Origin: Takakia lepidozioides
Lineage: Eukaryota; Streptophyta; Takakiopsida; Takakiales; Takakiaceae
Length of the DNA stretch: 64,000 nt
Direction: 5' to 3'
NCBI GenBank assembly: GCA_030704615.1
Contig: CM060734.1
Span: 12,894,001 to 12,958,000, forward strand
Position 1 is the first letter of the stretch, and each line of letters begins with the position of its first letter. Position numbers and translations under genes: made by a program. Shown here one piece after another: positions 59,261 through 64,000 of this stretch. The notes below the pieces were generated by a model, which did no database searches, had not been told where the DNA came from, and was given only the letters and a program-made list of their open reading frames with translations.

Positions 59261-59471
59261 TGAGCGGAAGACGAAATATCATGAGCACGGCTCTCAAAAC
59301 TACAATTTTTACTTCAAACAATGAATATTATATTCGTTTTTTCTGACACGTTCCATTAAAATAATATATTTTTAATGTTTTTTTTATTTCCAAAATTTGT
59401 ACTTCTGCTCATGAAAACCGATTTTCTTGCTACTCCGCTCATGCCACTCATGCTCATGAATAGCTAACCTC
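59261..59471. repeat. MULE1 right terminal region
   Basis: CATGAGCGG and its complement CCGCTCATG occur at 59,258, 59,283 (CATGAGCACGG) and 59,430-59,455, ending ATTCATGAGC-type sequence reversed and GCTAACCTC. It mirrors the left terminus at 50,805-50,865. AT-rich between. Confidence 0.75.
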
Positions 59472-60785
59472 CTTTTATACTATGCTCGAAAGAGCCGTTT
59501 ACAGCCTGCGGTCGTTAATGACCGTTGCCCTAACTGCCTACGCAACCTAAAGGTTTGCCAAAAAGTGGCCCGTGGTCCATGGTCGTGACTCGTGGTCGTG
59601 TGCCTATTGTGGTACATGGCTCACGGCCTCTCACTAACCCTACTAGTAAAGCCTATGCTACCGTGGCCGTGTGATATCGTGGTTCACGGCCCACGGCTAC
59701 TACACTACCCACTACTGCTCCTCGTGGTAGTATGTCTCGTGCTTCGCTGTTGCTAAGTGCCGGGCACTTAGCCTTTTTTGCCTCGTGGCCGGGTAGTGTG
59801 AAGTAAATCACTACCCGCCATGTACCTTTGTGGCTTCAGCTGCCCTGCCCTCGTGGCACTGTCACTTAGCCGTTTTCATTTATCCCCCCCCCCCTCTTTT
59901 GAAATTGTGTCCGCACAATTTCGTCAATTCCGGTGTTTGTTGTGTCTCTTGGGGATGTAGGGTGGTGGCATGCCCGTCTGCTAGTTGAGGAGTGTCTCCC
60001 ATGATGGTGACGGTCGTGGTGACAGCTTCTTGTTCCTGTTGTCATCACTGTCTGGTTCCTCCTGTGGCTCGTGTGTGGGCCAGCTTTCATCATCCGGGTG
60101 TTCTGATATGAATCTTACATCCAGTAATCGGCATCGCAATATCGCCTTTTTTGTGTCTTTGCAAAGGAGGCAACCCCTGGAGGTCGCAACCCCCTGCATT
60201 TACAGTATCTATGATTGCGGATTTTTCCTACGTAATGATTTTTGTTTTAGCTCTATTTTGTTCTGTGAATGCAAACCCCAGACCACTACAACCATGGAAA
60301 AAATTGGACCAAACAAAAAAAAACAAAAAACAAAGAGTTTCTTTCACTCACTATTGCAGAACTCTCTATGAAGAGTGCATGAAGTTGAAAAGAACTCAAC
60401 TTGGGAGTGCAAATGAGGGAAGAAAATATGGTTTTCAGTCCAAATGATTTTTGTTCACTCCCAAAATTTGCACACGCATTGCAAACGCTGTCATTAAGCA
60501 TATGGCTTGGGAACGGAATAAAACAAAATCATGTGCATGTGCAAAAAATCATCATCCCACCTGAGGGGATGAGGAGGAGGATGTGGCGACGGCCGTCAAG
60601 TTTGTTGGGATCGGCACCAATGGTGGTAGAAAAAACTCTGGCCCTATTATACAGCAAGAGAGAAGGAGCACTATTGAGATTGGAAGAAGGGGATCAATTG
60701 ACCCTGGCCTCTGCCATGACTTTTGCAAATGGCAGAGGCCAAGCTGAATGGATCCATTGTTGCAAATCTTTCTAGTCCTCCTTCT
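59472..60785. other. possible CACTA subterminal region; otherwise no gene
   Basis: From 59,478 (TACTATGCTCGAAAGAGCCG, one base from a CACTAT start) to about 59,870, short inverted repeats of CGTGGTCGTG, GTGGTTCACGGCC and GTGGTACATGGCTCACGGCC are dense, as in CACTA subterminal regions. This could be the left end of the CACTA element whose genes begin at 61,309. The rest (59,880-60,785) has small frames without domains. Confidence 0.35.
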
Positions 60786-60788
60786 GTG

Positions 60789-61175
60789 CTACAATATAAC
60801 AGGTCTATCTTGCATGTGGGAGACCGTGATCAACCCGGGCGGCCTTATTGTTAAAGACAAAGGGCAGGAAGAGGGGGTGGGGACACTAGGAAAGGAAAAG
60901 GGAAGGGCCATGGGATTAGAGGGTTGAGGGTAGATTGCTTTGGCAATGGCTTTAGCAACATTGTTGTCTTTCACACCAATTTCGAAGATTCTTTCTGTTG
61001 CATCGAGATCATGGTAACCAAATCGATTGAAGGGTTTCCAGGGGTAAGTCTTGGTCAGCACTTGTAGAACAAGAACCATGTCTTCCAACATTCTTGCCCT
61101 CGTACAAAAACTCAACAATCCTAGAGTCACTTTTCGAGTCACAACTTCACTAGAATCATTCCTAGATCGCCACAC
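60789..61175 (-). CDS. unrecognised 128-codon frame
   Basis: Minus-strand frame, same sense as the CACTA genes upstream of it. It reads MLEDMVLVLQVLTKTYPWKP and ERIFEIGVKDNNVAKAIAKA, then a Pro/Ser-rich end. I do not recognise a domain. It may be a 3' exon of the CACTA gene or unrelated. An AG-like border lies near 61,178. Confidence 0.25.
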   Translation of the reverse strand: MWRSRNDSSEVVTRKVTLGLLSFCTRARMLEDMVLVLQVLTKTYPWKPFNRFGYHDLDATERIFEIGVKDNNVAKAIAKAIYPQPSNPMALPFSFPSVPTPSSCPLSLTIRPPGLITVSHMQDRPVIL

Positions 61176-61308
61176 CTACAAAGGATTTTTTTCATGGATT
61201 TTTCATTAATCAATCATAGAAATAAGCTACATGCATGTACATGTACAATCAATCGAAGGGATGGGTACAATTATGTGCGAGAATTATTATGTAGCTTTGA
61301 TTACGTGT

Positions 61309-62130
61309 CTAATTAACTTGAACATCATCATCCGGAGCTTCTTCGTCCTCATCAAGCTGCAAGTCTTCTTGCTCATCAGAGTCATTGTCATAAATGGCCT
61401 GGTCACCAAAAGGCACATCTGAATCATCTTCCACCTCGGTTTCAATGACCATGTCTTCATCTTCTTCTCCAACATCTGCATCTAATGGAGCCTCATCGTA
61501 TAGGGTCTGGGATGCATTGTCCGGGGCGTCATCATTCTCTGGTACCCCCTCTATCCAACCTCGGCCAACATCAGCGTCATCATGACCAGTCTCTTCCTCC
61601 TCCGCATCTGCCTCGCCCCATGCAGATCCCCGACCATAATAGGTACGTCTTCCTCTTGGCCGAGCATGCACAACCACCTTCCAATTTCTTGATCCGGAGA
61701 AGAAAACTTGCTCCATGTCTGAAGGCCATGAAAAAGGCTCATCGGAGGGACGATGAGTAGACTCGAGCCTATCTATATTGACGCGCATGAAACCACACTC
61801 GTCTTCCACTATTGTTGCGGATGGCCCCACAAGATGTGGCTGGAACCACCTTGCCTTGAAGATAAGAGGCTGGTGCCTTGTATACTGAAGTTGGAGTATG
61901 CTCTCAAGCTCTCCAAAGTAGTTGAGTGTGCTCATGGTAGGTCGTGTATCTCGCCTGCCCCACACGGAGTCTTGCCAATATGAGGTACACAAGCCAGAAT
62001 CAAACGTTGTTTTGCGCTTCATGTCAAGAGCACAAATGCGGAAATGACGACCATGAACCCAAACCGCCGTGTATGAGGTCGCAAATTGAGAGGGGTCACT
62101 TGCAATGTCTTGCACCAAATCTGAAACCAC
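61309..62130 (-). pseudogene. CACTA transposase gene, DUF4216 region
   Basis: The frame contains the DUF4216 pattern of plant CACTA (En/Spm) TNPD-type proteins: LNYFGELESILQLQY, FKARWFQP, DECGFMRVNIDR, then SDMEQVFFSGSRNWKVVVHA. A long acidic tail (Asp/Glu-rich, 61,600-61,310) follows, ending at a normal stop at 61,309. It is the C-terminal part of the protein whose earlier parts lie upstream on the same strand, separated by frame breaks or introns. Confidence 0.8.
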
Positions 62131-62339
62131 CTCACCTTTTGGAATGCTATCCTCTACTTCAGTCCGAAGCCAATGGCGGAATGAACTTAGAGGTTCAATT
62201 CCATGGGCAATTCTTGTGAAGGCACATTCCTACGTCGAGCCTTTGCTCGCGGAGCGCGTGTAGTCGCCCTTGCATGGTTCCGCCTCCACGCAACCGTCTC
62301 CTCCTGTCGTTGCTGAGCAAGGTTATTGTATCTTGTCTC

Positions 62340-63031
62340 CTACTCATGTATGGATGGGGTGTTCTTCAGTATGAACTCATGCGCTTGGTTAATCACCATG
62401 ATGGGTAATTTTACCCTCTTTGAATTTTTGGACAAAACGATGTTCTTGGTTCGTACATCCTCATCTTCCTTCCACATCGGAGGGGCTTCCTTATCCACCC
62501 TTGCCAAGTACTCCATGCAGTAGAACATAGCCTCTTGCAATGTATACCCCTCCGCCATGCTACCCTCCGGGTGTGCCATTTGTCTTCCTCTAAGTGCACT
62601 ACCAAGTGCAATTGGATGTCAAAGAAGGAGGGAGGAAGGTGCATCTCCAACATACACATGAGCACCGCCGCCTCCTTCTTCATGCGTGGAAAGTCCGCTT
62701 CCTCTAGCTCTTTGGAGCAAATCCACCGGAACAATGCTCCCAATCTATAGACTGTCTCGCGAACCTCGGGAGTCAATGTCCCACGTACTGTAATGGGCAA
62801 GATGTCTTGCAATAGATTGTGGTAGTCATGAGACTTCAAACCATGGACCCCGTCTTCGTTGAACTTCATACGGAGGGATGACCCATAACCAGTTGGTGTT
62901 CGGACAGCTCCTATGGTGGCTATCACTTTCTTGTATTCCTCCTTTGTCCATTGCCAAGGTGCGCGCCTATACTTCCACCGTACAACACCCTTTGGGTCCA
63001 CACCATTTTCTTCGGCCCATAGATGGGGCAT
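62340..63031 (-). pseudogene. CACTA transposase gene, DUF4218 region
   Basis: The first frame (63,031-62,600) reads GLKSHDYHNLLQDILPITVR, FRWICSKELE and MLEMHLPPSFFDIQLHLVVH, the hallmark of DUF4218. The expected continuation appears in another frame (62,579-62,340): AHPEGSMAEGYTLQEAMFYC then MEYL. The switch near 62,590 is a frameshift with part of the domain deleted. DUF4218 lies between Transposase_21 and DUF4216 in plant CACTA proteins, as here. Confidence 0.85.
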
Positions 63032-63407
63032 GCAACCCTACTCCTCAAGTTCCTTTCTAACACCGAGAGAATATCTTTTCACAGCCACTCCCTTCTTTAC
63101 TGGCGTGCCATGAAGAACACGAAAAAAGGACGAGCAAACATCCTTCTAAATATGCATGGGATCTAGAAGATGACGAGTCTTTAGGTCCTACACATATCCC
63201 CACCCACAAATTCTTACATGTCTATTTTGTCGTGAAAGTGACAATGGAAATCATACAAAACATGCAATATCACATGCATGCATAGCAATATTGATGGTGT
63301 TTTGGTGGAATATGTACCGCCCAATATGGCAACTCGTAGAAGATTGAAAGCCGCTTCATGCCGGGCACCTCCACTTCACCGGACCCCTCCGGATGGGCCT
63401 CCTTCCA

Positions 63408-63955
63408 TCAGTCTTCCCAAAAGTGCCCGGATGGTGTCATAGGTGGGGGATGTAACTCCACTTTGCCATCAAACAAGTGTTTGTCTCTTCTTCTCCAATG
63501 ATGGCTCATAGGAAGAAACTTGCGGTAGTTGGGATACACCATCTTACGAAGACTGCTGGAGCTTTGTGCATCAAGTTCATCGCCACAATGCAGGCGTGCG
63601 TGGTACCCTTTAGTGCTCAACCCCGAGCAAACAGTAAGTCCTGTAGACATTCCGCCACATTAGGAAAGACAAAAAGTTTTCATGTGCATCTACCCCACTA
63701 CGGTGCAGAAGACTGTCGCCGCTACTTCAATCAATCCCAATCCTCATCGATATCCCTTGACAGGTAAATGTACGCGGGTTTCTCATGGGGAACATAATAT
63801 ACCTGGATAATCATGCATTGTCCAAACAAGATGCCTCTCATCTGAAAAGATTGTCCGGCCATAGGGTCAAGTAAAGCATCCAATGTCGGGACCCCCCTCC
63901 ATAGCTCCTTCAGTTCATCAACTAGAGGTCGCAAGTACATGTCCATGTCTTTCAC
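63408..63955 (-). pseudogene. CACTA transposase gene, Transposase_21 region
   Basis: Block 63,955-63,731 reads MYLRPLVDELKELWRGVPTL and FQMRGILFGQ, the middle of the Transposase_21 domain (D-x-Y-L-x-P-L-x-D-E-L-x-x-L-W...F-x-M-R). Block 63,650-63,408 reads KMVYPNYRKFLPMSHHWRRR and FDGKVELHPP, its later part (Y-x-x-Y-R-R-F-L-P...R-R...F-D-G). Frame changes separate the blocks. The N-terminal part, with the first catalytic residues, lies beyond the right edge of the window. Confidence 0.85.
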
Positions 63956-64000
63956 TTGTTTTTTTCCCTATGAGACATTCACATCATTAATTGTTTCAAT

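Larger units (their letters stand above)
50805..59471. mobile_element. MULE1: element with divergent transposase and methyltransferase-like genes
   Basis: About 8.67 kb. The left end GGGGGCTGCTATTTCATGAG and the reversed right end GAGGTTAGCTATTCATGAG match at 9 of the first 13 positions and then share GCATGAGCGG repeats. The same GGGGG-x-TGCTATT core ends MULE2. The left junction is exact: tandem OSB copies 1 and 2 continue through TTTCTGACCCC where copy 3 breaks after TTTCTGA (50,804). A 9-bp duplication is only partial (CTTTTCTGA left, CTTTTATAC right); a CACTA-like terminus directly beyond may have replaced the rest. The minus-strand gene at 53,429-51,037 and the plus-strand gene at 55,978-59,130 diverge from a palindrome-rich centre. 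Confidence 0.75.

Overview
This window is plant nuclear DNA, almost entirely made of mobile elements and decaying gene fragments. The evidence for a plant host is a pseudogene with the plant-only PDF motif of organellar single-stranded-DNA-binding (OSB) proteins, a plant-type MCM4 pseudogene, CACTA elements with the land-plant DUF4216/DUF4218/Transposase_21 set, and TTTAGGG telo-box-like repeats. Several element families here (MULE-like transposases with a Cys-rich N-terminal region, DUF7869-like proteins, LINEs ending in CCHC-like or restriction-like-endonuclease domains) remind me of bryophytes, lycophytes, ferns or charophyte algae. I cannot name the species.

Layout, left to right. 0-1.3 kb: repeat copy 1 with TCATCC/GGATGA palindromes. 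1.9-2.9 kb: GA/CT hairpin array. 2.9-6.3 kb: degenerate CACTA-like ORF and CACTA right end. 7.6-9.0 kb: four exons of an MCM4 pseudogene (minus strand) with a LINE tail in one intron. 10.0-11.3 kb: Ty3/gypsy gag remnant, cut by repeat copy 2 (11.3-12.6 kb). 13.5-18.2 kb: an AT-rich Helentron-type Helitron (minus). 18.2-34.2 kb: a large composite element, called Element B here. Its minus-strand genes encode ParB-like, methyltransferase-like and FCP1/NIF-phosphatase-like domains, its plus-strand gene is DUF7869-like, and 13 palindromes lie across it. 34.5-35.1 kb: small CACTA-like element. 35.1-38.05 kb: head-to-tail LINE fragments, a 5S-rRNA-headed SINE and an inserted second type of LINE. 39.1-41.2 kb: spliced, uninterrupted PIF/Harbinger transposase gene. 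43.3-48.2 kb: a LINE split by MULE2 (44,262-47,726). 48.5-50.8 kb: LINE tail, ABCC-transporter pseudogene and tandem OSB pseudogene pieces. 50.8-59.5 kb: MULE1. 59.5-64.0 kb: a CACTA element running off the right edge.

The most interesting content is a repeated design. MULE1 has two divergent genes: a transposase on the plus strand and a DNA-methyltransferase-like protein on the minus strand. Between and beside them lie dense palindromes centred on GGCGCC, one of them a perfect 80-bp palindrome. Element B repeats the plan with a different plus-strand gene (DUF7869-like), a minus-strand ParB-like plus permuted-methyltransferase-like gene, and its own palindrome family centred on GTCGACAT/ATGTCGAC. 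MULE2, whose ends match those of MULE1, carries a third palindrome family. I infer a modular system in which each element family carries its own palindromic motif, probably recognised by an element-encoded factor. Functional roles are unproven and all copies show some decay.

Most coding regions carry stops or frameshifts. The Harbinger gene, and the methyltransferase gene apart from one slip in a poly-G run, are the best preserved.
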